Positions 18,839 to 26,341 of a stretch of DNA of 64,000 nt are shown piece after piece. The stretch is taken from the NCBI GenBank assembly GCA_040766135.1, contig JAXGRA010000008.1, positions 62,001 to 126,000 of the forward strand, written 5' to 3'. The number at the start of each line of letters is the position of its first letter. Position 1 is the stretch's first letter. Position numbers and translations under genes: made by a program. A model generated the notes under the pieces. That model was not told where the DNA came from, did not search any database, and worked only from the letters and a program-made list of their open reading frames with translations. Origin of the DNA: JAGVSV01 sp040766135 (lineage in GTDB: Bacteria; Bacillota; Clostridia; Christensenellales; Aristaeellaceae).

Positions 18839-19390
18839 ATGGAACTCAAGGGATCTCAGACCGAAAAAAACCTGTGGACTGCATTTGCCGGCGAAAGCCA
18901 GGCGCGCAACAAGTATGACTTTTACGCCTCTGCGGCCAAAAAAGAAGGCTATGAGCAAATCGCCGCTTTCTTTGCCGAGACTGCGCTGAACGAAAAAGAA
19001 CATGCCAAGCTGTGGTTCAAGGCCCTGGGCGAGCTGGCCCCCGGCACCAACCCCGGCGACACCGCCAAGAACCTGGCCGCCGCCGCCGCCGGCGAGCGCT
19101 ATGAGTGGACGGAAATGTACAAGGAATTTGCCGAGACCGCCCGCCAGGAAGGCTTCATGGAGCTGGCCGCCCGCTTCCAGAAGGTAGCCGATGTGGAAAA
19201 GGAGCATGAGGAGCGCTACAACGCCCTCAAGGCCAATCTGGACAACGAGACGGTGTTCACGGATAATGACGGCACCCGCTGGCACTGCCGCAACTGTGGC
19301 TACATCCACACCGGCAAGACGCCCCCCGCCAAGTGCCCGGCCTGCGACCATGCCCGCGCCTACTTCGAGCGCGAAGCCCGCAACTACTGA
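18839..19390 (+). CDS. Rubrerythrin
   Basis: Rubrerythrin reduces hydrogen peroxide in anaerobes, using a diiron site and a rubredoxin-like iron site. It has 183 residues. The diiron ligands are in FAGESQARNKYDFYA (about 17-30), AETALNEKEHAKLWF (about 47) and AETARQEGFMELA with VADVEKEHEERY (about 98-130). The C-terminal rubredoxin domain has CRNCGYIHTG and CPACDH (four Cys). ATG 18839 has AGGAGG upstream. It closes with a strong terminator. Confidence 0.95.
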   Translation: MELKGSQTEKNLWTAFAGESQARNKYDFYASAAKKEGYEQIAAFFAETALNEKEHAKLWFKALGELAPGTNPGDTAKNLAAAAAGERYEWTEMYKEFAETARQEGFMELAARFQKVADVEKEHEERYNALKANLDNETVFTDNDGTRWHCRNCGYIHTGKTPPAKCPACDHARAYFEREARNY

Positions 19391-19409
19391 TCATAACGTT
19401 TTCACCCAT

Positions 19410-19437
19410 CCCCGGTGCGCCCGCACCGGGGGTTTTT
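19410..19437 (+). terminator. Intrinsic terminator after rubrerythrin
   Basis: CCCCGGTGCG (19410-19419) pairs with CGCACCGGGG (19422-19431), followed by GTTTTTC. This is a classical GC stem plus T-run. Confidence 0.9.
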
Positions 19438-19468
19438 CTTTCTATTTTTATATTTTTTGTTGCCTATC

Positions 19469-19493
19469 GAACAAATTGCATCCCCCATTCGTT
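19469..19493 (+). promoter_or_regulatory. Candidate ECF-type promoter of the sigma gene
   Basis: GAAC (19469-19472), 17 bases and CGTT (19490-19493) resemble the GGAAC...CGTC layout of ECF sigma promoters, 28 bp before the sigma gene. No convincing sigma-A promoter was found in this gap, so autoregulation is possible. The match is short and could be chance. Confidence 0.3.
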
Positions 19494-19520
19494 ATAACAG
19501 GTGAAGGGGGGATGCATGCC

Positions 19521-20063
19521 ATGACGGGCGTTCAAAGCCTGGTTGCCCAGCGCAGGGTGGAGGAATGGCTCACCCTGTATGGCGACCGCGTGCTGCGCGT
19601 GTGCTTTGTATGGCTGCGCGATGTGCAGCTGGCCGAGGACGCGCTGCAGGAGACATTCCTCAAGGCCTGGCAGGCCATGCCCCGGTACGAGCAGCGCCGC
19701 CCGGACAGCGACATCGCCTGGCTGATGCGCATTGCGGTCAACACCTGCAAGGACATGCGCCGGGGCGCGTGGTTTAAGCACATTGACCGCCGCCTTACGC
19801 CGGAGGATTTGCCGCCCGCGCTGATGGCGGTGGAGGAAAATGACCGCACGCTGTTTTTAACGGTGATGGACATGCCGCGCAAATACCGGGACATATTGCT
19901 GCTGTACTTCTACGCCGGGATGACGCTGCGCGAGTGCGGGCAGGCGCTGGGCGTGCAGGCCTCCACCGCGCACCGGCGCCTGCAGCAGGCGCAAGACCAT
20001 TTAAAAACACAGTTGGAAGAAGGAGGGGTGACCCGTGCACAACCGTATTCAGCGCGCTATTGA
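19521..20063 (+). CDS. ECF-type RNA polymerase sigma factor
   Basis: This alternative sigma factor has 180 residues. The region 2 core is VWLRDVQLAEDALQETFLKAW with the typical DAxQETFLKAW form (about 33-52). The region 4 helix-turn-helix is YAGMTLRECGQALGVQASTAHRRL (about 134-157), preceded by MPRKYRDILLL. I choose ATG 19521, 9 bases after AAGGGGGG; ATG 19512 is a close alternative. The next gene starts inside its last codons (29-base overlap), as expected for a sigma factor and its membrane regulator. Confidence 0.9.
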   Translation: MTGVQSLVAQRRVEEWLTLYGDRVLRVCFVWLRDVQLAEDALQETFLKAWQAMPRYEQRRPDSDIAWLMRIAVNTCKDMRRGAWFKHIDRRLTPEDLPPALMAVEENDRTLFLTVMDMPRKYRDILLLYFYAGMTLRECGQALGVQASTAHRRLQQAQDHLKTQLEEGGVTRAQPYSARY

Positions 20064-22392
20064 CAGCAATTTATCGGGACTATACGTAACGCCGGGCAGC
20101 CGTGCGCGCATCCTGTCCAGCATACAAGGAGGACAACCCATGAAAAAGAAACTATCTTTGGCCCTGGCCACAGCCCTGTCGGCGCTGCTGGTCACCGCGG
20201 CGCTGGCCGCCGTGATATTGGGCGGCAAGGACATCGTGGATCAAAAGATATCGCCCATGGCGCAGAACAGCGCCAGCCAGCGCTTTACAAAGGAAGAGGT
20301 AGAGGACATCCTGGCCTTTGCGCAAAAACATGGCATTCAGCTGGATGACAACGCCGTCCGGCGCATCCGCGACCAGGGCAGTTACTTCAAGGAGGAGCTG
20401 GCGCTGCTGTTTGCCAAGGAACAATTGGGCTTCTACCCCGGCACCTGGGACGTGGCCGACCAATACTGGTATGCCCAGTTCTGGCAGCAGCTGCACCCCG
20501 ACCTGCTGGTGGAAAGCGCCGTGCCCCAGGAAGGCGAACTAACCCAGGACGAGATCGAGCAGCGCGCCGCGCAATACATCAAGGGGCAATATGGCGGGCC
20601 GGACGTGCTGGACAAAGCGCGCTACCGCATCTCGCGCAGCTTTACCGAGGTAAAGCAGACCCCGTGGTACACCCAGCGGCAGTGGGCGATGTGGTTTGAA
20701 CCGCTGACCGTTGACGACCCCAGCATCCACATGGAATTAAGCGCCCAGGGCGATATCGAGGGCTACCGCGATGACCGGGAAGAAATGCAGGGCACGCCGG
20801 AGCAGCGCGCGCAGCTGCTGCTGGACCGTTTCCACAGCCTGTACGGCAACATCTATGGCTCCCAGGATGCCTGGAGCGCGCAAAACTGGCAAGACCTGCA
20901 CAACCGGCTGAAAGCGCTGGGGCTCACGCCGGGCACCAACCGCGAGGCGGACTATATCCTTGCGCAGAACTACACCGCGCCTGCGGGCATGATCACCCGT
21001 GAACAGGCCGTGGACGCCGCCGCAGGCACCGTCAGCGCCGCGCACGGGGTAAGCAAGGAAAAACTGCTGGACACCACCCAGGGCAAGTACCCGCCTGAAA
21101 CCGCCGTGCATGCCATCTACCTGGAAGCGCAGGGGCAGCAGCGCTGGAAGGTAAGCTTTGCCTGGGATTATCTGGCCGAGGTGGACGCAAAAACCGGGCA
21201 GGTAGTGCTGACGGACGTGTTCTCCCCCGGCAACGACCACCGCCGCCGGTATGTGCTGGACATACTCATCCCGCAGGAGCGCCGCGCCTTTGCGACCAAG
21301 GTGCCCCAGCAGGAAATGGACATCGAAGCCACCTATCCCCCGCAGCCGTATTTCACCGAGGACTTGAGCATCGCCCGGCCAGGCTACTGGCAGCAGATGC
21401 GGGACATAGGGCTTAACACCCACACGGCGGACGCCATCTACAACAAGCTATACAAAGAGTACGGCCACGACCCAACCTATTGGCCCATTGTGTACCAGGC
21501 CATGCACTACCTGCGCTACAACAAGCCTGCCCTCGGCGATGTGTTCCCCGGCGTGCCGGAGGCCACCGACATACAGCAGGATGCGGCGCTCCAACTGGCG
21601 CGGGACGAGGTAAAAAGCGCCACCAACATCTATTCCGATGCCTACATTGACTCGCTTGAGCCGGTCATCCAGTTTACATTCAACCTGTACACCATCGGCA
21701 GCCGCACCTGGCAGATCCGCTTTGTGGAGGTGGATGGCCGCGACATCCGGGAAATTGCCCGCGTAGACCTTGATGCCATAGAGGACGGCAAATGCAAGTT
21801 CATTCGTGTGACGCCCACAGGGCGCGCACAGGAGGTTTCCGATGGAATCCTGCCTGCGGACGGCGAGATATGGTCAACGATGGGTACAGACGGGCGGCCG
21901 CTGGTGTGGCGCAACCCCATCGCGCCGGAGCATTACTGGGCGTTCATGGAGAAGCACTACAACACCCGCGAGGATGTGGAAAAGGCGCTGGCCAACTGGC
22001 AGAAAAAGGACCGCAACCCGGCTGCCTTCTATTCGCTGGAGCAAAAGGCCGTCATCAGCCTGTGGCGTCATCAGGATCAATCCGAGGACTGGATGCGTGA
22101 ACACATCGAGTTGAACGGCATCCCCGGCGAAGGCGACCTGACCGAACAACAGGCCGAAGAGAGGGCCTGGGACGCGCTGATCAAAGCCGGTGTAGCCCAT
22201 TCACGCGCCGAGAGCGAAGCAACCCGCGCCAACTGCAACTTTATCTATACCAACCGGTACAACGGCCAAAGCATCTGGCAGATAGAGTTTCTGGATGAGC
22301 GCACAGACTATAGCACCAGCTTCGGCCTGGTTAAGTTAGACGGCCAGACTGGGGAGGTGCTGGAGGTCGTGACAGGACCTGGGAACGGATAA
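20035..22392 (+). CDS. Sigma-associated membrane protein with a large extracellular PepSY-like region
   Basis: I do not recognise a named family for the whole 785-residue protein. From GTG 20035, which has AGGAGGGG 6 bases upstream, it starts with a ~35-residue cytoplasmic segment (HNRIQRAIDSNLSGLYV), suited to contact a sigma factor. One membrane helix follows (about 42-63). The rest is extracellular and contains repeated PepSY-like pieces, such as REQAVDAAAGTVSAAHGV with WKVSFAWDYLAEVDAKTGQVV, and later TEQQAEERAWDALIKAGV with IWQIEFLDE...LDGQTGEVLEV. A second start, ATG 20140, has its own AAGGAGG and would give a 750-residue product lacking the sigma-contact segment. It is probably an anti-sigma or sensor; that is inferred from position. 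Confidence 0.75.
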   Translation: MHNRIQRAIDSNLSGLYVTPGSRARILSSIQGGQPMKKKLSLALATALSALLVTAALAAVILGGKDIVDQKISPMAQNSASQRFTKEEVEDILAFAQKHGIQLDDNAVRRIRDQGSYFKEELALLFAKEQLGFYPGTWDVADQYWYAQFWQQLHPDLLVESAVPQEGELTQDEIEQRAAQYIKGQYGGPDVLDKARYRISRSFTEVKQTPWYTQRQWAMWFEPLTVDDPSIHMELSAQGDIEGYRDDREEMQGTPEQRAQLLLDRFHSLYGNIYGSQDAWSAQNWQDLHNRLKALGLTPGTNREADYILAQNYTAPAGMITREQAVDAAAGTVSAAHGVSKEKLLDTTQGKYPPETAVHAIYLEAQGQQRWKVSFAWDYLAEVDAKTGQVVLTDVFSPGNDHRRRYVLDILIPQERRAFATKVPQQEMDIEATYPPQPYFTEDLSIARPGYWQQMRDIGLNTHTADAIYNKLYKEYGHDPTYWPIVYQAMHYLRYNKPALGDVFPGVPEATDIQQDAALQLARDEVKSATNIYSDAYIDSLEPVIQFTFNLYTIGSRTWQIRFVEVDGRDIREIARVDLDAIEDGKCKFIRVTPTGRAQEVSDGILPADGEIWSTMGTDGRPLVWRNPIAPEHYWAFMEKHYNTREDVEKALANWQKKDRNPAAFYSLEQKAVISLWRHQDQSEDWMREHIELNGIPGEGDLTEQQAEERAWDALIKAGVAHSRAESEATRANCNFIYTNRYNGQSIWQIEFLDERTDYSTSFGLVKLDGQTGEVLEVVTGPGNG

Positions 22393-22430
22393 TTCAACCT
22401 AATTTAAGGCTGCCGGCATGTTCCCGAACC

Positions 22431-22465
22431 TGTCACCATATGTCACCTTATGTCATTGCATGTCA
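22431..22465 (+). repeat. Four TGTCA direct repeats at 10-bp spacing
   Basis: TGTCA occurs at 22431, 22441, 22451 and 22461, exactly one helical turn apart, with similar following bases (CCATA, CCTTA, TTGCA, GTATC). All copies face the same side of the helix, as in cooperative protein-binding arrays. Confidence 0.85.
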
Positions 22466-22644
22466 GTATCCCATACGGGCAGGCTGTAGCCGTGTGCGGG
22501 CGTATCCCGCAGGAAAGGAGGTAGGGCTGAAAACGGAGTGCCGCGACGGCATGCGCGTCCGCAGGGTCAGGGTTGGCAACGACCGCGTCATCCGTCTGGA
22601 ACGCACTCCCCGCACGCCGCTTGTCGCAACATGACCCCCCTGTG

Positions 22645-22686
22645 TACTTTGCGTACGTTGCGTACGTTGCGTACGTAGCGTACGCA
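22645..22686 (+). repeat. Left array of 9-bp CGTACG units
   Basis: After TACTTTG come four units of the form CGTACGTTG, each with the self-complementary core CGTACG; the last is changed (TAGCGTACG). Positions 22645-22675 are the exact reverse complement of 22859-22889 (31 bp). Confidence 0.9.
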
Positions 22687-22840
22687 GCCGACAGGCTGAT
22701 GATGGCTGGATAGCGGGGAATGCCCAGGGAAATATAATGGAATAGCAAGGAACCCGTGGTTCTCCCTACAATAAGAGAGATACCATAGGTTCCCTTTACC
22801 TTTTTGGGGTGTTTTTTATTTTTTTCTGTAGGGAAAGGGA

Positions 22841-22889
22841 TGTACGCCATGTACGATGCGTACGCAACGTACGCAACGTACGCAAAGTA
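22841..22889 (-). repeat. Right array of 9-bp CGTACG units (inverted copy)
   Basis: Five 9-bp units lie in register: TGTACGCCA, TGTACGATG and then three identical CGTACGCAA, followed by AGTA. The last 31 bp mirror the left array perfectly and the outer units mirror it imperfectly. The 154 bp between the arrays are AT-rich. Confidence 0.9.
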
Positions 22890-23013
22890 TAGGAGTGGGG
22901 GTTAAATGGATTGTGTACCATAGCAGGTATCATACTGGTGTATTACGCGCGCAAAAGGCAATAATCTCGTAATTGATAACAAGCGCTCTCATACCATCAT
23001 CTCCCGGCTCATA

Positions 23014-23763
23014 TCACCAATATCCCCCATCCAGCCCGCGCACCTGCGCTTCGCCGGTGTTTAATAGGACGGGGCCGGTGTCGGTGTGCACCACCAGCGC
23101 GCCGGTGTCGGTGATGCTGCGGGCTATGCCGGTGCCCTCCTGCTGGCCTGCCATAAAACGCACGCGCTGGCCCAGCGTCCAGCAGTGGGCGCGGTATTCG
23201 GACAGGTGCGCGGGGATGTGCGGCAGGCCGGACAGCAGCTCCTCCACGATGGCCCCGGCCAGTTGGGCGGCGATGCCGTCGGGCGGGGGCGCGGCAAACA
23301 GCGCGCCGGCCTTGTCCTGTATTTCATCAGGGAAGGCATCTGCATACACATTGACGCCGATGCCCGCCACCGCGATGCGGCGGGCGCCGTCCAGCACGCC
23401 CTCGGTGAGGATGCCGCACACCTTGCGGCCATCCAGCAGCAGGTCGTTGACCCACTTGATGGATAGTTTCTGCCCCGTCACGCGCTGCACCGCGCGGCGC
23501 ACAGCCACGGCGGCCAGCGTGGTCAGCAGGCCGGCGTCGGCCTGTGTGTGCAGGATAACGCTCATATACAGCCCGCCCTGCGGCGAAAAAAAGGCGCGCC
23601 CCAGCCTGCCGCGCCCTGCTGTCTGCCGGGCGGCGATGACGCAGGCGCCGTGCGGGGCACCCTCCCGTGCCCAAAGCTTGGCCACCTGGTTGGTGGAGGT
23701 TGTTTCGGGCAAATATCGAAAGGGGGTATCCGGCGGCAGGTGGGCACGCAGCAGTTCGTTCAT
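23014..23763 (-). CDS. birA: Biotin--[acetyl-CoA-carboxylase] ligase
   Basis: This enzyme activates biotin with ATP and attaches it to biotin-carrier proteins. It has 249 residues: TTSTNQVAKLWAREG near the N-terminus, the biotin-AMP loop QTAGRGRLGRAF near 47-58, the catalytic-lysine region KWVNDLLLDGRKVCGIL near 100, and AGIGVNVYAD near 130. A small BirA C-terminal domain follows. It lacks the N-terminal helix-turn-helix of bifunctional BirA, so it is an enzyme only. It is divergent from the FabG-like gene, with only 35 bp between them. Confidence 0.94.
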   Translation of the reverse strand: MNELLRAHLPPDTPFRYLPETTSTNQVAKLWAREGAPHGACVIAARQTAGRGRLGRAFFSPQGGLYMSVILHTQADAGLLTTLAAVAVRRAVQRVTGQKLSIKWVNDLLLDGRKVCGILTEGVLDGARRIAVAGIGVNVYADAFPDEIQDKAGALFAAPPPDGIAAQLAGAIVEELLSGLPHIPAHLSEYRAHCWTLGQRVRFMAGQQEGTGIARSITDTGALVVHTDTGPVLLNTGEAQVRGLDGGYW

Positions 23764-23798
23764 GGGGCTCCTTGACAGCGCAACAGCGCCTAACTACA

Positions 23799-24521
23799 AT
23801 GCATTTGATGAAAACAGCGTTGGTAACAGGGGGTTCGCGCGGCATCGGCCGCGCCATCGTGACGCGCTTTGCCAAAGAAAACTGGCGCGTGGCCTTTGGC
23901 TATCACAGCAGCCAGGAGGCTGCCCGTGCGCTGGCCGATGAAACCGGCGCCATCGCCCTCCCCGGCGACCTGGCCGATGAACAGCAGGCCGAGCGCTTCT
24001 TGGCCGAGGCCATACAACAATTATGCCATGTAGATGCGCTGATAATCAACGCCGGGGTATCGTACACGGGGCTGCTGACCGACATGGACACCGCGCAGTG
24101 GGATCATCTGATGCACACCAACCTGCGCGCGGCGTTTTTGTGTGCGCGCGCGGTGCTGCCGCACATGCAGCGGCAGGGCGCGGGCAGCATCGTGATGGTA
24201 TCCTCCATCTGGGGGCTGCGCGGCGCGGCGTGCGAGGCGGCGTACTCTGCCTCCAAGGCCGGGCTGATCGGCCTGTGCCAGGCATTGGCGCGGGAGGCGG
24301 GGCCCTGCGGCATCCGCGTGAACGCGCTGGCCCCCGGCGTCATCGACACCGACATGCTGTCGGGCTACACGCCGGATGAATTAAACGAATTGCGCCGCGC
24401 CACGCCGCTGGGGCGTTTGGGCACCCCCCAGGACGTGGCCGCGGCGGCATATTTCTTGTGCAGCGGCGAGGCCAGCTTCATCACCGGCCAGGTTTTAGCG
24501 GTGGACGGCGGGTATTTGTAG
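23799..24521 (+). CDS. Short-chain dehydrogenase/reductase (FabG-like)
   Basis: This NAD(P)-dependent oxidoreductase has 240 residues. It has the cofactor loop VTGGSRGIGRAI (about 9-20), NAGVSY near 87, catalytic Ser in MVSSIWG, and YSASKAG with the active Tyr and Lys (about 150-154). The closest family is 3-oxoacyl-ACP reductase, but many sugar and alcohol dehydrogenases look alike. The start may be ATG 23799 or ATG 23808; neither has a good ribosome site. Divergence from birA suggests, weakly, a fatty-acid role. Confidence 0.88.
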   Translation: MHLMKTALVTGGSRGIGRAIVTRFAKENWRVAFGYHSSQEAARALADETGAIALPGDLADEQQAERFLAEAIQQLCHVDALIINAGVSYTGLLTDMDTAQWDHLMHTNLRAAFLCARAVLPHMQRQGAGSIVMVSSIWGLRGAACEAAYSASKAGLIGLCQALAREAGPCGIRVNALAPGVIDTDMLSGYTPDELNELRRATPLGRLGTPQDVAAAAYFLCSGEASFITGQVLAVDGGYL

Positions 24522-25490
24522 TTATTTGACCTCGGCGGGAATATAATAGAACGCGTCATCCGGCACCGCGCCGCCCACGGACTTGGCATCGGCCTCAAAC
24601 AATATGTCCATCAGCGGGGCGATGCTGGTTTTCATCTCCTCGCCCACCACAAAGACAATGTTGCACAGCGGGATGGCGGCCTCGGCCACCTTTTCGGACG
24701 GCAGAATGCCGGCTGAAACGATATCCACAGCGGCCTTGGCAGGCTCCTCGTTGACAAAGGTTACGGCCAGTGAATATTCCTCTAAGAACGCGGCCACCTT
24801 GTCCGGGTGCTGCTGGGCAAAGGATGTCTGCACCACCAGCGCGCCCATGGACAGCACGGTGCCGGGCTTGCTGTCCTTTTCAGCGGCCAACGCAAACTGC
24901 TCGGTAATGTCCAGCGCCACGCGGAAGCCTGCATCCTTAAGCAGCAGCGCGGTGGCCATGGGCTGCGGCAGCATGACCAGGTCGGCCATGCCCGAGGCAG
25001 CCAGGCTGTTGACCTCGTTGTGTTCGGACTTGTATTCCACCGTGGCATCGGTGATGCCGTTTTTGTCCAGGATATAGTTGAGCACATATTCCGGCACCGC
25101 GCCCTGCCCGGCGGTCACGATGGTCTTGCCCGACAGGTCGGCGGCGGTGTGCACGGTGTCGCCCTTTTCCAGCACGTACAGCACGCCCAGCGTGTTGACG
25201 GCCAGCATCTGCACCGCGCCCTTGGTGCGGTTGTACAGCACGGCGGCCAGGTTGGTGGGCACGGCGGCGATATCGACATTGCCGGCCACGATTTCGCCCA
25301 CCAACTGCTCCGGCGCGGCGGCTAAGGTAAAGGCATATACGCCCTCGTTCTGCGCCATCATGGGCGCTAAGCTCATGCCGGTGGGGCCAATCAGCCCGGC
25401 CACGCGCACCTTCCCCTCGTTTTCGGCCAGGGCGGGCGTCAGCGCCAGCAGCAAGCCTGCGACCAGCAGCAGCGAAAGAAATTTTTTCAT
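24522..25490 (-). CDS. ABC transporter substrate-binding protein (NMT1/SsuA-like)
   Basis: The protein (322 residues) is a secreted receptor like those for taurine, sulfonate, nitrate or thiamine precursors. A signal peptide runs to about residue 20 (MKKFLSLLLVAGLLLALTPA). Mature features are GEIVAGNVDIAAVPTNLAA, the typical SsuA loop, and GKTIVTAGQGAVPEYVLNYIL. ATG 25490 has GGAGG 8 bases upstream and replaces a longer frame opening at 25577. No permease or ATPase is adjacent, so the partner genes are elsewhere and the substrate is unknown. Confidence 0.85.
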   Translation of the reverse strand: MKKFLSLLLVAGLLLALTPALAENEGKVRVAGLIGPTGMSLAPMMAQNEGVYAFTLAAAPEQLVGEIVAGNVDIAAVPTNLAAVLYNRTKGAVQMLAVNTLGVLYVLEKGDTVHTAADLSGKTIVTAGQGAVPEYVLNYILDKNGITDATVEYKSEHNEVNSLAASGMADLVMLPQPMATALLLKDAGFRVALDITEQFALAAEKDSKPGTVLSMGALVVQTSFAQQHPDKVAAFLEEYSLAVTFVNEEPAKAAVDIVSAGILPSEKVAEAAIPLCNIVFVVGEEMKTSIAPLMDILFEADAKSVGGAVPDDAFYYIPAEVK

Positions 25491-25591
25491 GGGGTACCTC
25501 CTGCAATCCTTGTTTGATAAGCATTCCACAACCAAGTGGGTGTTATGTATAATATACCCGGTACGGCACAATGTCACACACAGGAGGAAAC

Positions 25592-26341
25592 ATGCGCTTT
25601 AAACTGCTATGCTGCAAGGCCCTGCAGCGGGAGGTGGCCAGCCTGATCTATGCCTGCCCGCATGTGATTGACGTAACCATGGTGCGCCAGCGCCTGCACG
25701 ACACGCCCAAACAGCTGATGCAAGCGCTGCAACAGGAAATTGACGCCGTTGATTCCGGCGACGACGTGCACACCGACCAGCACGAAAGCCGCCCCATCGA
25801 CGCCATCCTGCTGGGGTATGGCCTGTGCTCCAACGCCATTGCGGGGCTAAGCAGCAGCAAATACCCGCTGGTGGCCCCGCGCGCGCATGACTGCATCACG
25901 CTGCTGATGGGTTCGCGCGCGCAGTATGACGAGGATTTCCGCATACACAGCGGCACCTATTATTACACGCGCGGCTGGTACGACCTGGGCGCGCTGTTTT
26001 TGGATGATGACCTGCTGCGCCGCAAGCGCCAGCAATATATGGATCGCTTTCAGGACGAGGACACGGTGGAGTACCTGATGGACGTGGAGCGCGACATGCT
26101 GCGCAACTACCGGCGCATGGCGCACATTTCCTGGCCCAACATCCCGGACGATGAAAGCATCCGCAGCGCGCAAAAAACCGCCAGTACAAAAGGCTGGCGG
26201 TTTGACCGGTACCCTGGGAATGACAGGCTGCTGCGCCAACTGCTGTGGGGGCAGTGGGACGACGGCGAGTTTCTGGTCGTCCCGCCCGGTCAGCGCATCG
26301 CGCCCAGCTATGACGACAGGATCATCAAGGCTGTAGAATAA
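25592..26341 (+). CDS. DUF1638 domain-containing protein
   Basis: The protein has 249 residues and shows the DUF1638 pattern: CKALQREVASLIYACP at the start, LLGYGLCSNAIAGL near 88 and PRAHDCITLLMGSR near 107. Conserved Cys and His suggest a metal or cofactor site. DUF1638 proteins are often found near methyltransferase or corrinoid genes, but none is seen here and the function is unknown. ATG 25592 follows AGGAGG at a 5-base gap. The stop touches that of the convergent dehydrogenase gene. Confidence 0.85.
   Translation: MRFKLLCCKALQREVASLIYACPHVIDVTMVRQRLHDTPKQLMQALQQEIDAVDSGDDVHTDQHESRPIDAILLGYGLCSNAIAGLSSSKYPLVAPRAHDCITLLMGSRAQYDEDFRIHSGTYYYTRGWYDLGALFLDDDLLRRKRQQYMDRFQDEDTVEYLMDVERDMLRNYRRMAHISWPNIPDDESIRSAQKTASTKGWRFDRYPGNDRLLRQLLWGQWDDGEFLVVPPGQRIAPSYDDRIIKAVE

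Larger units (their letters stand above)
22393..23013. other. Long non-coding region with phased repeats
   Basis: This 620-bp gap between two genes transcribed away from it or into it holds no ORF I accept. It contains four TGTCA repeats at 22431-22465, a possible long-range stem GGAGTGC/GCACTCC (22535-22541 and 22603-22609), and two inverted arrays of 9-bp units at 22645-22686 and 22841-22889. The AT-rich centre between the arrays has further small complements, for example CCCTACA (22764-22770) with TGTAGGG (22827-22833). Open frames of 64 and 135 codons here are mostly translations of the repeats. Confidence 0.7.

Noticed and set aside
22440..22634. A 64-codon plus-strand frame after the sigma-partner gene
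   Set aside because: It begins inside the TGTCA repeats and the AAGGAGG at 22515-22521 lies within it rather than before its start.
22443..22850. A 135-codon minus-strand frame containing YATYATYATYA
   Set aside because: The repeat peptide is just a translation of the CGTACG array; there is no good ribosome site and the rest matches nothing I know. It could still be a remnant of a replication-type gene.
22645..22889. CRISPR array
   Set aside because: The units are 9 bp with no unique spacers and are in inverted orientation, unlike CRISPR repeats.
22645..22889. Insertion sequence or MITE
   Set aside because: There is an inverted repeat, but no target-site duplication or transposase was found; a short non-autonomous element cannot be fully excluded.
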